From Paraburkholderia adhaesiva (lineage in GTDB: Bacteria; Pseudomonadota; Gammaproteobacteria; Burkholderiales; Burkholderiaceae): a stretch of DNA of 64,000 nt. Positions 1 to 8,850 of the stretch are shown piece by piece (the stretch's first letter is position 1; the number at the start of each line of letters is the position of its first letter). The notes below the pieces were generated by a model, which saw only the letters and a program-made list of their open reading frames with translations, ran no database searches and had not been told where the DNA came from. The translations under genes were made by a program, and so were the position numbers. The stretch is from assembly GCF_021390575.1 (NCBI RefSeq), contig NZ_JAJEJQ010000001.1, positions 1,774,501-1,838,500 of the forward strand, given 5' to 3'.

Positions 1-1290
1 TGCGGTCTCCAGCACGACCATCGGCACGCCCGGCTGCAGATGCTCGCGCGCAACCTTCACGCCATCGGCCGTATGGGTGTCGATCATCGTGTTGTAACGC
101 GCGTAGACATCGCGGATCGTCTCGATGCGGTCGGCGTGGCTGCTGCTGCCCGACACGAAGCCGAACTGCGCGACACGCGCGAAGTCGCCGCTCGCCGCGA
201 GGTCGAAGCCGCCCTTCTCCTCGACGTCGCAGAACAGTTGCGCGACGCGCGCCGGATCGCGGCCGAGCAGATCGAAGACGAAGCGCTCGAAGTTCGACGC
301 CTTCGAGATGTCCATGCTCGGGCTGCTCGTGTGCCACGTTTCTGCGGAGGCACGCACCCGGTAGATGCCGGTGCGGAAGAACTCGTCGAGCACGTCGTTC
401 TCGTTCGTCGCGACGACGAGCTTTTCGATCGGCAGGCCCATCATGCGTGCGATGTGGCCCGCGCAGACGTTGCCGAAGTTGCCCGACGGCACCGTGAACG
501 ACACGCGCTCGTCGTTGCTCTTCGTGGCCGCGAAATAACCGGCGAAGTAGTAGACGACCTGCGCGACGACGCGCGCCCAGTTGATCGAGTTCACCGTGCC
601 GATCTTGTGCTGCGCCTTGAACGCCAGGTCGTTCGAGACGGCCTTCACGATGTCCTGGCAGTCGTCGAACACACCTTCCACTGCGAGGTTGAAGATGTTC
701 GGGTCTTGCAGGCTGAACATCTGCGCGGTCTGGAACGCGCTCATCTTCTTGTGCGGCGAGAGCATGAACACGCGCACGCCCTTCTTGCCGCGCATCGCGT
801 ATTCGGCGGCGCTGCCGGTATCGCCCGAGGTCGCGCCGAGAATGTTCAACTGCTGGCCGGCCTTCGCGAGCGCGTACTCGAAGAGGTTGCCGAGCAACTG
901 CATCGCCATGTCCTTGAACGCGAGCGTCGGACCGTTCGAAAGCTCGAGCAGCGAAATCTGCGTGCCGTTTTCCTCGCCGAGCGCGGTGAGCGGCGTGATC
1001 TTGCTCGCGTCCTCGCCGTGGCGCACGTTGCAGTACGTCGCCGACGTGTAGGTGCGGCGCGTGATGTCACGCAGGTCCTCGGCGGGAATGTCGTCGCAGA
1101 ACTTCGAGAGGATCTCGAACGCGAGATCCGCGTAAGACAAGCCACGCCAGCGCGCGAGTTCTTCCGCGGTCGTCCGCGGATACTGCGACGGCAGATACAG
1201 CCCGCCGTCGCGCGCGAGGCCGCCCAGCAGGATGTCCGAAAACGAGTGATGCTCGCCGGCGCCGGCGCCGCGCGTCGATACGTAATTCAT
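1..1290 (-). CDS. thrC: Threonine synthase, C-terminal end cut off by the window edge
   Basis: PLP enzyme converting O-phosphohomoserine to threonine, the last step of threonine synthesis; cytoplasmic. The protein begins MNYVSTRGAG and carries the PLP-lysine motif GPTLAFKDMAMQLLGN (Lys about 126), the phosphate-binding stretch GATSGDTGSAAEYA and the SGNFGNVCAGH segment. About 430 residues are visible and no stop is reached, so the real C-terminus lies left of base 1. An in-frame ATG two codons upstream (1296) is possible, but AAGGG sits 7 bases before the 1290 ATG and only 1 base before the other. hom stops at 1301, so the two genes are almost certainly co-transcribed. Confidence 0.95.
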   Translation of the reverse strand, partial: MNYVSTRGAGAGEHHSFSDILLGGLARDGGLYLPSQYPRTTAEELARWRGLSYADLAFEILSKFCDDIPAEDLRDITRRTYTSATYCNVRHGEDASKITPLTALGEENGTQISLLELSNGPTLAFKDMAMQLLGNLFEYALAKAGQQLNILGATSGDTGSAAEYAMRGKKGVRVFMLSPHKKMSAFQTAQMFSLQDPNIFNLAVEGVFDDCQDIVKAVSNDLAFKAQHKIGTVNSINWARVVAQVVYYFAGYFAATKSNDERVSFTVPSGNFGNVCAGHIARMMGLPIEKLVVATNENDVLDEFFRTGIYRVRASAETWHTSSPSMDISKASNFERFVFDLLGRDPARVAQLFCDVEEKGGFDLAASGDFARVAQFGFVSGSSSHADRIETIRDVYARYNTMIDTHTADGVKVAREHLQPGVPMVVLETA

Positions 1291-1300
1291 TGCCATGCCC

Positions 1301-2632
1301 TTAGTTCAGTCCTTCCATGCGCAGCTTCGTCACCGACGACCGCACGGTCGCGAGTTTCTCGATTTGCGCGATCGCCGCGTTCACCTTCTTTTCGACGGTG
1401 AGGTGCGTGATCAGGATGATGTCGGTCTCCGCCTTGCCTTGCGCGTCGATCTGCTCCGATTCCTTTTGCAGGAGCGCGTCGATTGAGATACTGCTGTCGG
1501 CAAGGATGCGCGTGATGTCGGCCATCACGCCGGTCTGATCGGCGACGCGCAGGCGCAGGTAGTACCCGCTCGTAACGTCGTCGATCGGCAGGATCGGCGT
1601 GTTCGAGAGGCTCTCCGGCTGGAACGCGAGATGCGGCACGCGATGCTCGGGATCGGCCGTGTGCAGGCGCGTGACATCGACGAGATCGGCGACGACCGCG
1701 GAGGCCGTCGGCTCGGCGCCCGCGCCCTTGCCGTAGTAAAGCGTCGTGCCGACTGCGTCGCCGTGCACGACGACCGCGTTCATCGGGCCTTCCACGTTGG
1801 CGAGCAGGCGCTTGGCCGGAATCAGCGTGGGATGCGTGCGTAGTTCGATGCCGTGCTCCGTGCGTCGCGCGATGCCGAGCAGCTTGATGCGATAGCCGAG
1901 TTCCTCGGCGTACTTGATGTCGATGGCGTCGAGCTTGCTGATGCCTTCCACGTAGGCTTTGTCGAACTGCACCGGCACGCCGAACGCAATCGCGCTCATG
2001 ATCGTGGCCTTGTGCGCGGCGTCCACGCCTTCGATGTCGAAGGTCGGATCAGCTTCGGCGTACCCCAGTTCCTGCGCGCCCTTCAATGCGGTCGCGAAGT
2101 CGAGGCCGCGCTCGCGCATTTCCGAGAGGATGTAGTTGGTCGTGCCGTTGATGATGCCCGCGATGTACTCGATGCGGTTCGCCGTGAGCCCCTCGCGCAG
2201 CGCCTTGATGATGGGGATGCCGCCCGCCACCGCCGCCTCGAACGCGACCATCACGCCCTTTGCGCGCGCAGCCTCGAAAATCTCGGTGCCGTGGACCGCC
2301 AGCAGCGCCTTGTTCGCCGTGACGACGTGCTTGCCGTTGGCGATCGCGCGCAGCACGAGGTCCTTCGCGAGGCCAGTGCCGCCGATCATTTCGGCGACGA
2401 TGTCGATCGACGGATCGTCGACAACCGCGTTGAAGTCGGTCGTGAGGTCCACCGTGCCAGCGGCGTTACCGAGCGCCGCCGTGGCCTTGGCCGGGTTGCG
2501 CGCGGCGATGCGCGTCACCTCGATGCCGCGGCCGGCGCGACGTTTGATTTCTTCCTGGTTGCGGCGCAGTACCGTGAAGGTGCCGCTGCCCACCGTGCCG
2601 AAGCCCAAAAGACCTACTTTGATCGGTTCCAT
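1301..2632 (-). CDS. hom: Homoserine dehydrogenase
   Basis: NAD(P)-dependent reduction of aspartate semialdehyde to homoserine, the branch point to threonine and methionine. At 443 residues it is the usual length of the monofunctional enzyme. The Rossmann motif GFGTVGSGT is at residues 10-18, the catalytic region LGYAEADPTFDIEGVDAAHK around 200, and a C-terminal ACT domain from about 355 (LRVADQTGVMADITRILADS) predicts feedback control by an amino acid. The ATG at 2632 has only a weak ribosome site. It lies directly upstream of thrC and 98 bases downstream of the aminotransferase gene. Confidence 0.95.
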   Translation of the reverse strand: MEPIKVGLLGFGTVGSGTFTVLRRNQEEIKRRAGRGIEVTRIAARNPAKATAALGNAAGTVDLTTDFNAVVDDPSIDIVAEMIGGTGLAKDLVLRAIANGKHVVTANKALLAVHGTEIFEAARAKGVMVAFEAAVAGGIPIIKALREGLTANRIEYIAGIINGTTNYILSEMRERGLDFATALKGAQELGYAEADPTFDIEGVDAAHKATIMSAIAFGVPVQFDKAYVEGISKLDAIDIKYAEELGYRIKLLGIARRTEHGIELRTHPTLIPAKRLLANVEGPMNAVVVHGDAVGTTLYYGKGAGAEPTASAVVADLVDVTRLHTADPEHRVPHLAFQPESLSNTPILPIDDVTSGYYLRLRVADQTGVMADITRILADSSISIDALLQKESEQIDAQGKAETDIILITHLTVEKKVNAAIAQIEKLATVRSSVTKLRMEGLN

Positions 2633-2730
2633 GCAGCGTGTGTTCGTCTCAAATGTGTGAAAGGGAATGCTTTGTTATCTGTGGCGCGCTTGTACCGCGT
2701 TTGTACCGCGTTTGTGCCCGTCAGAGCCGC

Positions 2731-3969
2731 TCAAGTGCCGTGCCGCATGCGGTAGCCGTCGAGGAAGCGCGCGATGCGGTTGATCGAATCGGTCAGGTCG
2801 TCGACGTTCGGCAGGAACACCACGCGGAAGTGGTCCGGCTGCTTCCAGTTGAAGCCCGTGCCCTGCACGAGCAGCACGCGCTCCTGCAGCAGCAGGTCGA
2901 GGATGAACTGCTGATCGTTCTCGATCGGATAGAGCTTCGGGTCGAGGCGCGGGAACATGTACAGCGCCGCCTCGGGCTTCACGCAGCTCACGCCGGGGAT
3001 CGCCGTGAGCATGTTGTAGGCGAGTTCGCGCTGGCGATACAGGCGCCCGCCCGGCAGGATCAGTTCGTTGATGCTCTGGTAGCCGCCGAGCGCCGTCTGG
3101 ATCGCGTACTGGCCCGGCACGTTCGCGCACAGGCGCATCGACGCGAGGATGCCGAGCCCTTCGGTGTAATCCTTCGAGCGGCGGCGGTTCTCGCCCGTCA
3201 TGCCGGAGAGGAACATCCAGCCCGCGCGGTAACCGCACGCGCGATAGCTCTTCGAGAGACTGTTGAGCGTGACCGTGAGGACGTCTTCGGACAGCGAGCC
3301 GAGTGCGGTGTGCGTCTTGCCGTCGTAGATGATCTTGTCGTAGACCTCATCGGCGAAGAGGATGAGGCCGTGCTCACGCGCGATCGCCACGAGCCCGCGC
3401 AGCAGATCGTCCGAATAGAGCGCGCCGGTCGGGTTGTTCGGGTTGATGACAACGATCGCGCGCGTGTTGGGCGTGATTTTCGCGCGGATGTCGTCGAGGT
3501 CCGGCATCCAGGCGTTCGACTCGTCGCAGATGTAGTGAACCGGCGTGCCGCCTGAGAGGCTCACCGCCGCCGTCCACAGCGGATAGTCGGGCGCGGGCAG
3601 CAGCACTTCGTCGCCGTCGTTCAGGAGCGCCTGCATCGCCATGACGATCAGTTCGGATGCACCGTTGCCGATGTAGATGTCGTCGAGTTCGACGCCCTTG
3701 ACACCCTTTTGCTGCGCGTAATGCATGATCGCCTTGCGCGCGGCGAACACACCTTTCGAATCGGAATAGCCGGAGGCCCCCGGCAGGTTCAGGATCATGT
3801 CCTGAATGACCTCGTCCGGCGCGTCAAAGCCGAACGGGGCGAGATTGCCGATGTTCAGCTTGATGATGCGGTGGCCTTCTTCTTCGAGGCGCTTCGCATG
3901 TTCGAGCACCGGTCCGCGAATGTCGTAGCAGACATTCTGCAGTTTGTTGGATTTCAGGATCGGTTTCAC
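2731..3969 (-). CDS. alaA: Glutamate-pyruvate aminotransferase, AlaA type
   Basis: PLP class I/II aminotransferase making alanine from pyruvate and glutamate. Its 412 residues match Escherichia coli AlaA (YfbQ) over nearly the full length, for example SNKLQNVCYDIRGPVLEHAK at the N-terminus, NPNNPTGALYS, the PLP-lysine segment LNSLSKSYRACG and SMRLCANVPGQYAIQTALGG. It starts with GTG (GTGAAACCG) and shows no clear ribosome site, so the start rests on family alignment. Synteny with hom-thrC suggests a shared amino acid biosynthesis block, although each gene may have its own promoter. Confidence 0.92.
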   Translation of the reverse strand: MKPILKSNKLQNVCYDIRGPVLEHAKRLEEEGHRIIKLNIGNLAPFGFDAPDEVIQDMILNLPGASGYSDSKGVFAARKAIMHYAQQKGVKGVELDDIYIGNGASELIVMAMQALLNDGDEVLLPAPDYPLWTAAVSLSGGTPVHYICDESNAWMPDLDDIRAKITPNTRAIVVINPNNPTGALYSDDLLRGLVAIAREHGLILFADEVYDKIIYDGKTHTALGSLSEDVLTVTLNSLSKSYRACGYRAGWMFLSGMTGENRRRSKDYTEGLGILASMRLCANVPGQYAIQTALGGYQSINELILPGGRLYRQRELAYNMLTAIPGVSCVKPEAALYMFPRLDPKLYPIENDQQFILDLLLQERVLLVQGTGFNWKQPDHFRVVFLPNVDDLTDSINRIARFLDGYRMRHGT

Positions 3970-4731
3970 GGCGAGCAGTCAGTTAAATGGGGTAAATCGG
4001 GCCGAACAACGGCTGAACAGGGGTTGTAACGGCAACGGGCTGCGCTTTGCGGCGCAACGGCCCGCGAAAAACCCAGTGCTGCCCCGGATGGCGCGGACCA
4101 CGGGTCCGCACATCCCTGGCAGACGCCCCGCGTCTTGCCGCGTACGCCGCCCAGACGGGCGCCATCGACCAGACCGGAACCTCAGTGGAATAAGATGCGG
4201 GGCCGCGGCCGGGGAAAACGGCCGTGGGCAGCGCTTCGAGCCCGGTCCGGGGCGCACACCCCGGCTACTGCCACGAGGTTGCTGCCTTACGAACCCGCCC
4301 GGTGGACGCGCGTCTTGTCCCATCCTGGGGTTGTCTGGCGGAAACCTCAGCCTGCCTGATAGCTCGTCTGTTGATGGCGGAGCAGGCCGCACAGCTTGTG
4401 GCAGACGGCGCGCGAAGCGAGGGGCGCCGCAGCAGCGGCTAAAAAGTTATAATTTAGCGGATATTGGCCGACTTCCGCAATGCGCAAGACGCCACGTCGG
4501 CCGCGCCGGGCGTGCCGGAGAACCCGGAATGACAACCAGGCGCGCCCACTGCCACACCCTGCGACGCCCTTAGCGCCTTCCACGGCGAGCGCTTCCGCCC
4601 CGCCAGCTGGCCGCCCTCGAGGCGGACTGCGAAGCGGACCGCAAAGCCGACTGCGGCGGCCGAGTGTGAACGCGCGGATCACCGAACGGCGACCGAGCGG
4701 CAACTAAGCGGCGACAACCCGGAACAACGTT
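3970..4731. other. Long GC-rich intergenic stretch with strong hairpins, no convincing gene
   Basis: 762 bases between alaA and the Mth938 gene. Several short ORFs cross it on both strands, but none has a ribosome site, a domain or sensible composition. Two strong hairpins are visible: 4203-4227 (CGGCCG arms extended by three pairs, loop GGGAAAA) and 4247-4264 (CCGGGG/CCCCGG, loop CGCACA). The motif AACCTCAG occurs at both ends of this structured part. A perfect TATAAT lies at 4448-4453, oriented towards the downstream gene, without a good -35. A structured RNA or long 5' leader is possible; no known RNA family was recognised. Confidence 0.45.
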
Positions 4732-5106
4732 TTGAAACTACACCAGGACTCGAGCGGTGCGCTCAACACCGTCACCGGCTATGGCGCCGACTACGTCGAA
4801 GTCAATTTGCAACGCCACGAAGGGAGCGTCATCGTCATACCGGACTCGCCGGTCATCCCTTGGCCTGTGAGTTCGTTCGACGCCCTGACCCCCGAGCTTT
4901 TCGACATGCTGCTTGCCCCCGCTCCCGAAGTCGTCGTGTTCGGCAGCGGCGAGCGACTGCGCTTTCCGCATCCGCGCCTGACCGCGGCGCTGGCGGCGCG
5001 GCGAATCGGCGTGGAGGCGATGGACTTCAAGGCTGCATGCCGCACCTACAACATCCTGATGGCCGAGGGCCGCCGGGTTGCCGCGGCGCTTCTGATCGAA
5101 CGCTGA
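4732..5106 (+). CDS. Mth938-like domain (DUF498/NDUFAF3-type) protein
   Basis: A 124-residue single-domain protein of the Mth938-like family. The characteristic core is visible: VTGYGADYVEVNLQRHEGSV near the start, PSPEVVVFGSG-like strand (PEVVVFGSGERLRFP, about 65-80) and a C-terminal helix DFKAACRTYNILMAEGRRVA. A mitochondrial relative, NDUFAF3, is an assembly factor for respiratory complex I; the bacterial role is not settled. The start is TTG, chosen because family members begin with the sequence that follows; there is no strong ribosome site. It precedes the arn genes on the same strand by 118 bases but need not share their function. Confidence 0.8.
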   Translation: MKLHQDSSGALNTVTGYGADYVEVNLQRHEGSVIVIPDSPVIPWPVSSFDALTPELFDMLLAPAPEVVVFGSGERLRFPHPRLTAALAARRIGVEAMDFKAACRTYNILMAEGRRVAAALLIER

Positions 5107-5224
5107 TCTGTCTCGCAAGTTAATCGAGCCTTAAGCCGCCGGGCAGCCCGATGACGTACACTTGCGCGCCGCGCGCCCCAGGGCGCCGCGATCGTACCCC
5201 GAACGCAATAACAGGCTGGAACCC

Positions 5225-6916
5225 ATGAACGAAACGCTTTCGAGGCCGCTTAGCCGCGCCGCGATCCTGCTGCTGATCGTGGCGCTCGCTGTGATCTGGT
5301 TCGCGCCGCTCGGCTGGCGCCACCTGTTGCCGAGCGACGAAGGCCGCTACGCCGAAATGGCGCGCGAGATGCTCGCGACCGGCGACTGGATCACCCCGCG
5401 CTACAACGCCTACAAGTACTTCGAAAAACCGCCGCTCCAGACCTGGGCCAACGCGCTCACGTTCATGTGGTTCGGCATCGGCGAATGGCAGGCACGCCTC
5501 TATACAGCGCTCACGGGCTTCGCGGGTGTGCTGCTGATCGGCTACACGGGCACGCGCGTGTTCAACGCGGCGACCGGCTTCTTCGCGGCGCTCGTACTGG
5601 CGACCGCGCCCTACTGGAACCTGATGGGGCACTTCAACACGCTCGACATGGCCCTGTCGTTCTGGATGGAGCTCACGCTCTGTGCGCTGCTGCTGGCCCA
5701 GCGCCCGGGTCTGCCCCGGAACCAGGTGCGGCTGTGGATGTGGGTCTGCTGGGCGGCTATGGGGCTTGCGGTGCTCTCGAAGGGGCTGGTCGGGCTGATC
5801 CTGCCGGGTGCCGTACTCGTCCTCTATACGTTCATTGCGCGCGACTGGGCGCTCTGGAAGCGCCTCTACCTCGTGAGCGGGCTGATCGTCTTCTTCGCGA
5901 TCGTCGCGCCGTGGTTCATCCTCGTCCAGCAACGCAATCCCGAATTTTTCAACTTCTTCTTCATCGTCCAGCAGTTCCGCCGCTATCTCACCCCCGAGCA
6001 GAATCGCCCCGGCCCGCTCTGGTACTTCGTTCCGGTGATCCTCGTGGGTTTCCTGCCGTGGCTTTCAGTGAGCGTGCAAAGCCTGCGTCACGCGCTCTCG
6101 ACGCCGCGCCAGCCCAACGGGTTCGCGCCTGTCACGCTGATGCTCGTCTGGAGCGTCTTCATCTTCGTGTTTTTCAGCGTCTCGCACTCGAAGCTGCTGT
6201 CCTACACGCTGCCGATCGCCCCGACGCTCGCGCTCGTGATCGGCCTGTACCTGCCGCTGATGACCCGAGAGCAATGGCGCCGCCACCTTGCGGGCTATAT
6301 GTTCCTGTGCCTCGCGCTTGCGATCGGCTCGTTCTTCCTCACGCGACTCGGCGACGCGCGTAATCCGAACGCGCTCTATCGCGAATTCCAGGTGTGGGTG
6401 TTCGCTGCGGCGGCGGTGGGCTTTGTCGTGACGGCCATCGGCCTGTGGCTGAACCGCTCGCCGCGCACGCCCGCGACAGGCGCGGCCTCCCCGGCCGTCG
6501 CGCTCGGCGCGGCATGGCTCCTGCTCGCGACGATAGCCGGCACCGGCCACGACGTCTTCGGCACCCTCAGTTCGGGTGCGCCGCTCGCGCCCGCCGTGCG
6601 CGCGGCCATCGCAAAATTGCCGCCCGACACGCCGTTCTATTCGGTGGGCGTGCTCGACCACACGCTGCCGTTTTACGTACGCCACACCATGACGATGGTA
6701 GCGGTCACCGACGAGCTCAAATTCGGCATCGACGAGGAGCCGCAGAAGTGGATTCCGACCATCGACGAGTGGAAAGAGCGCTGGAAAGCGTCCCGCTACG
6801 CGCTCGCATTGCTCCCGGCGCAGCGGTACGACGAACTGGTCGCACAGGGCCTGCCGATGCAGGTGATCGCGCGTGACGCCCGGCGCGTGGTGGTAGAAAG
6901 GCCTGCACAGCCGTAA
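5225..6916 (+). CDS. arnT: Undecaprenyl phosphate-L-Ara4N:lipid A transferase
   Basis: Inner-membrane GT-C glycosyltransferase that moves 4-amino-4-deoxy-L-arabinose from undecaprenyl phosphate to lipid A phosphates on the periplasmic side, lowering negative charge and polymyxin binding. It has 563 residues and about a dozen hydrophobic segments. The family motif SDEGRYAEMAREM is in the first periplasmic loop (about 36-48), followed by YFEKPPLQTW and a periplasmic C-terminal domain. The open frame extends 21 codons further upstream, but the ATG at 5225 is the family start and comes right before the first membrane helix. It is the first gene of the arn run. Confidence 0.92.
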   Translation: MNETLSRPLSRAAILLLIVALAVIWFAPLGWRHLLPSDEGRYAEMAREMLATGDWITPRYNAYKYFEKPPLQTWANALTFMWFGIGEWQARLYTALTGFAGVLLIGYTGTRVFNAATGFFAALVLATAPYWNLMGHFNTLDMALSFWMELTLCALLLAQRPGLPRNQVRLWMWVCWAAMGLAVLSKGLVGLILPGAVLVLYTFIARDWALWKRLYLVSGLIVFFAIVAPWFILVQQRNPEFFNFFFIVQQFRRYLTPEQNRPGPLWYFVPVILVGFLPWLSVSVQSLRHALSTPRQPNGFAPVTLMLVWSVFIFVFFSVSHSKLLSYTLPIAPTLALVIGLYLPLMTREQWRRHLAGYMFLCLALAIGSFFLTRLGDARNPNALYREFQVWVFAAAAVGFVVTAIGLWLNRSPRTPATGAASPAVALGAAWLLLATIAGTGHDVFGTLSSGAPLAPAVRAAIAKLPPDTPFYSVGVLDHTLPFYVRHTMTMVAVTDELKFGIDEEPQKWIPTIDEWKERWKASRYALALLPAQRYDELVAQGLPMQVIARDARRVVVERPAQP

Positions 6917-7068
6917 GCGCCGGCAAGCGGTAGCAAGCGGCGGCACCCGCCCAGGCGATAATTCCGGCTGGGCGCGCAGGCGCCAGGCCGGATCCACGCG
7001 GATGGCGCGCGAATGCCAGGTAAGCGACCACCACCATCCGCCCCCAATATCTGTCGAATTTTCCTAAA

Positions 7069-7440
7069 ATGAATCCGATTTCCCTCTTCTGCATCCTCGC
7101 CGGCGTCGGCCTGAATGCCTGCGCGCAACTGTTGCTGAAAGCCGGTGTCAATGCCGTTGGACACTTCGATTTCACGCGTGCGAACATTCTGCCCATCGGC
7201 CTGAAGCTCGCAACGCAAGTGCCGATCATCGGCGGACTGGCCTGCTACGTGGTGAGCGTCGTCGTCTGGATTGTCGGGTTGTCGCGCGTCGACGTCTCAA
7301 TCGCCTACCCGATGCTCTCGCTCGGCTACGTGGTGAACGCCTTCGCGGCGTGGTACCTGTTCGGCGAGGTGCTGTCAGTCCAACGGCTCGTCGGCATCGG
7401 GATCATCCTGATCGGCGTGTTCGTGCTCGCGCGCAGCTAG
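7069..7440 (+). CDS. SMR/EamA-type subunit, ArnE/ArnF-like flippase for undecaprenyl-P-Ara4N
   Basis: A 123-residue protein with four membrane helices, resembling ArnE/ArnF, which together flip undecaprenyl phosphate-Ara4N across the inner membrane in enterobacteria. Visible features are NACAQLLLKAG in helix 1, VSIAYPMLSLGYVVNAFAAW in helix 3 and a final helix GIGIILIGVFVLARS. Only one such gene is present where enterobacteria have two, so it probably works as a homodimer, as single SMR proteins do; that is inference. It lies between arnT and arnB, which fixes its likely substrate. Confidence 0.82.
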   Translation: MNPISLFCILAGVGLNACAQLLLKAGVNAVGHFDFTRANILPIGLKLATQVPIIGGLACYVVSVVVWIVGLSRVDVSIAYPMLSLGYVVNAFAAWYLFGEVLSVQRLVGIGIILIGVFVLARS

Positions 7441-7558
7441 AAGCGTCCGCGCGGGCACTGTGGCCTTGCGGCAAGCCATTTCAGGCCCCATATAAGTAGT
7501 TTGCAAGGTTGCCGGCGCATCCTTGCGTCTCGTCCCAATCTTCACGAGCAAAGCATTC

Positions 7559-8713
7559 ATGACCCAGTCCAACGTTGCGTTCCTGCCGTTCGTCAAACCC
7601 GAGATCGACGAAGAAACCATCCAGGGCGTCGCCGACGTGCTGCGTTCAGGCTGGATCACGACCGGCCCGCAAAACCAGGCGTTCGAAGCCGCGCTGTCAG
7701 AATTCTGCGGCGGCCGCCCGGTGCGCACGTTCAACTCAGGCACGGCGACGCTCGAAATCGGTCTGCGCATCGCGGGCGTAGGTTCAGGCGACGAGGTCAT
7801 CACGACGCCGGCGTCGTGGGTCGCAACGAGCAACGTGGTCTACGAAGTCGGCGCGACGCCCGTGTTCGCCGACATCGACCCCGTCACACGCAACATCGAC
7901 CTCGACCGTCTCGAAGCCGCGATCACGCCGCGCACGAAAGCAATCATCCCCGTCTATCTCGCGGGCATGCCCGTCGACATGGACCGCCTCTACGCGATCG
8001 CCCGCCAGCACGGCCTTCGCGTGATCGAGGATGCGGCCCAGGCGTTCGGCGCGACGTGGAACGGCAAGCGCATCGGCGCGTTCGGCGACCTCGTGTCGTT
8101 CAGCTTCCACCCGAACAAGAACCTCACGTCGATCGAGGGCGGCGCGCTCGTCCTGAACAACGAAGCCGAAGCCGTGCTCGCCCAGAAGTACCGTCTGCAG
8201 GGGATCACGCGCACGGGCTTCGACGGCATGGACTGCGACGTGCTCGGTGGCAAGTACAATCTCACGGATGTCGCGGCGCGCGTGGGCCTCGGCCAGCTCA
8301 AGCACATCGAGCGTTTCACCGAACAACGGCGCAAGCTTGCGCGCGCGTACTTCGCGGGCTTTGAGGACGGCGCGGCACGCAAGCTGGACGTGGGTCTGCC
8401 TGTGGCGGACTTCGCAAACAGCAACTGGCACATGTTCCAGATCACGCTGCCGCTCGAAAAGCTCACGATCAGCCGCGCCGGATTCATGGAACAACTGAAG
8501 GAACGTGGCATCGGCTCGGGCGTGCACTACCCGGCGATCCACCTGTTCACGCTCTATCGCGAGCGCGGTTTCAAGGAAGGCATGTTCCCGCACGCGGAGC
8601 GATTCGGCGCGACCACGGTCACGCTGCCGCTTTTCACGCAGATGACGGACGACGACGTGGCGCGCGTGTGCCGCGCCGTGAACGAAATCTGCGAGCAGTA
8701 CGCGAAAGGCTGA
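7559..8713 (+). CDS. arnB: UDP-4-amino-4-deoxy-L-arabinose aminotransferase
   Basis: PLP enzyme of the DegT/DnrJ/EryC1 sugar-aminotransferase class that makes UDP-L-Ara4N from UDP-4-keto-pentose and glutamate. It has 384 residues. Motifs are FNSGTATLEIGL near 60, VIEDAAQAFGA (PLP-binding Asp, about 158) and SFHPNKNLTSIEGGALV with the Schiff-base lysine about 187. A TTG 12 codons upstream also opens the frame, but the ATG at 7559 gives the family N-terminus MTQSNVAFLPF. It sits between the flippase subunit and arnC. Confidence 0.93.
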   Translation: MTQSNVAFLPFVKPEIDEETIQGVADVLRSGWITTGPQNQAFEAALSEFCGGRPVRTFNSGTATLEIGLRIAGVGSGDEVITTPASWVATSNVVYEVGATPVFADIDPVTRNIDLDRLEAAITPRTKAIIPVYLAGMPVDMDRLYAIARQHGLRVIEDAAQAFGATWNGKRIGAFGDLVSFSFHPNKNLTSIEGGALVLNNEAEAVLAQKYRLQGITRTGFDGMDCDVLGGKYNLTDVAARVGLGQLKHIERFTEQRRKLARAYFAGFEDGAARKLDVGLPVADFANSNWHMFQITLPLEKLTISRAGFMEQLKERGIGSGVHYPAIHLFTLYRERGFKEGMFPHAERFGATTVTLPLFTQMTDDDVARVCRAVNEICEQYAKG

Positions 8714-8850
8714 GGCACGCGCCACGGCCGAACGCAAGGACAGGGAGACGGCGCGCATGGCCGCCGTCCGCGCCTGTCAGGGGAAGCCCCCCATACAAAA
8801 ATAATGAATACACCCCACGGCCGCACAACGAAAACGGAAAAGACGCACTC

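Noticed and set aside
40..1401. 453-codon plus-strand ORF opposite thrC
   Set aside because: Antisense shadow of thrC and the end of hom; repetitive Arg/Ala/Val/Glu composition with no domain.
4165..4370. Known RNAs: RNase P, 6S, tmRNA, SRP RNA, cobalamin riboswitch
   Set aside because: None of the conserved cores of these RNAs could be found on either strand.
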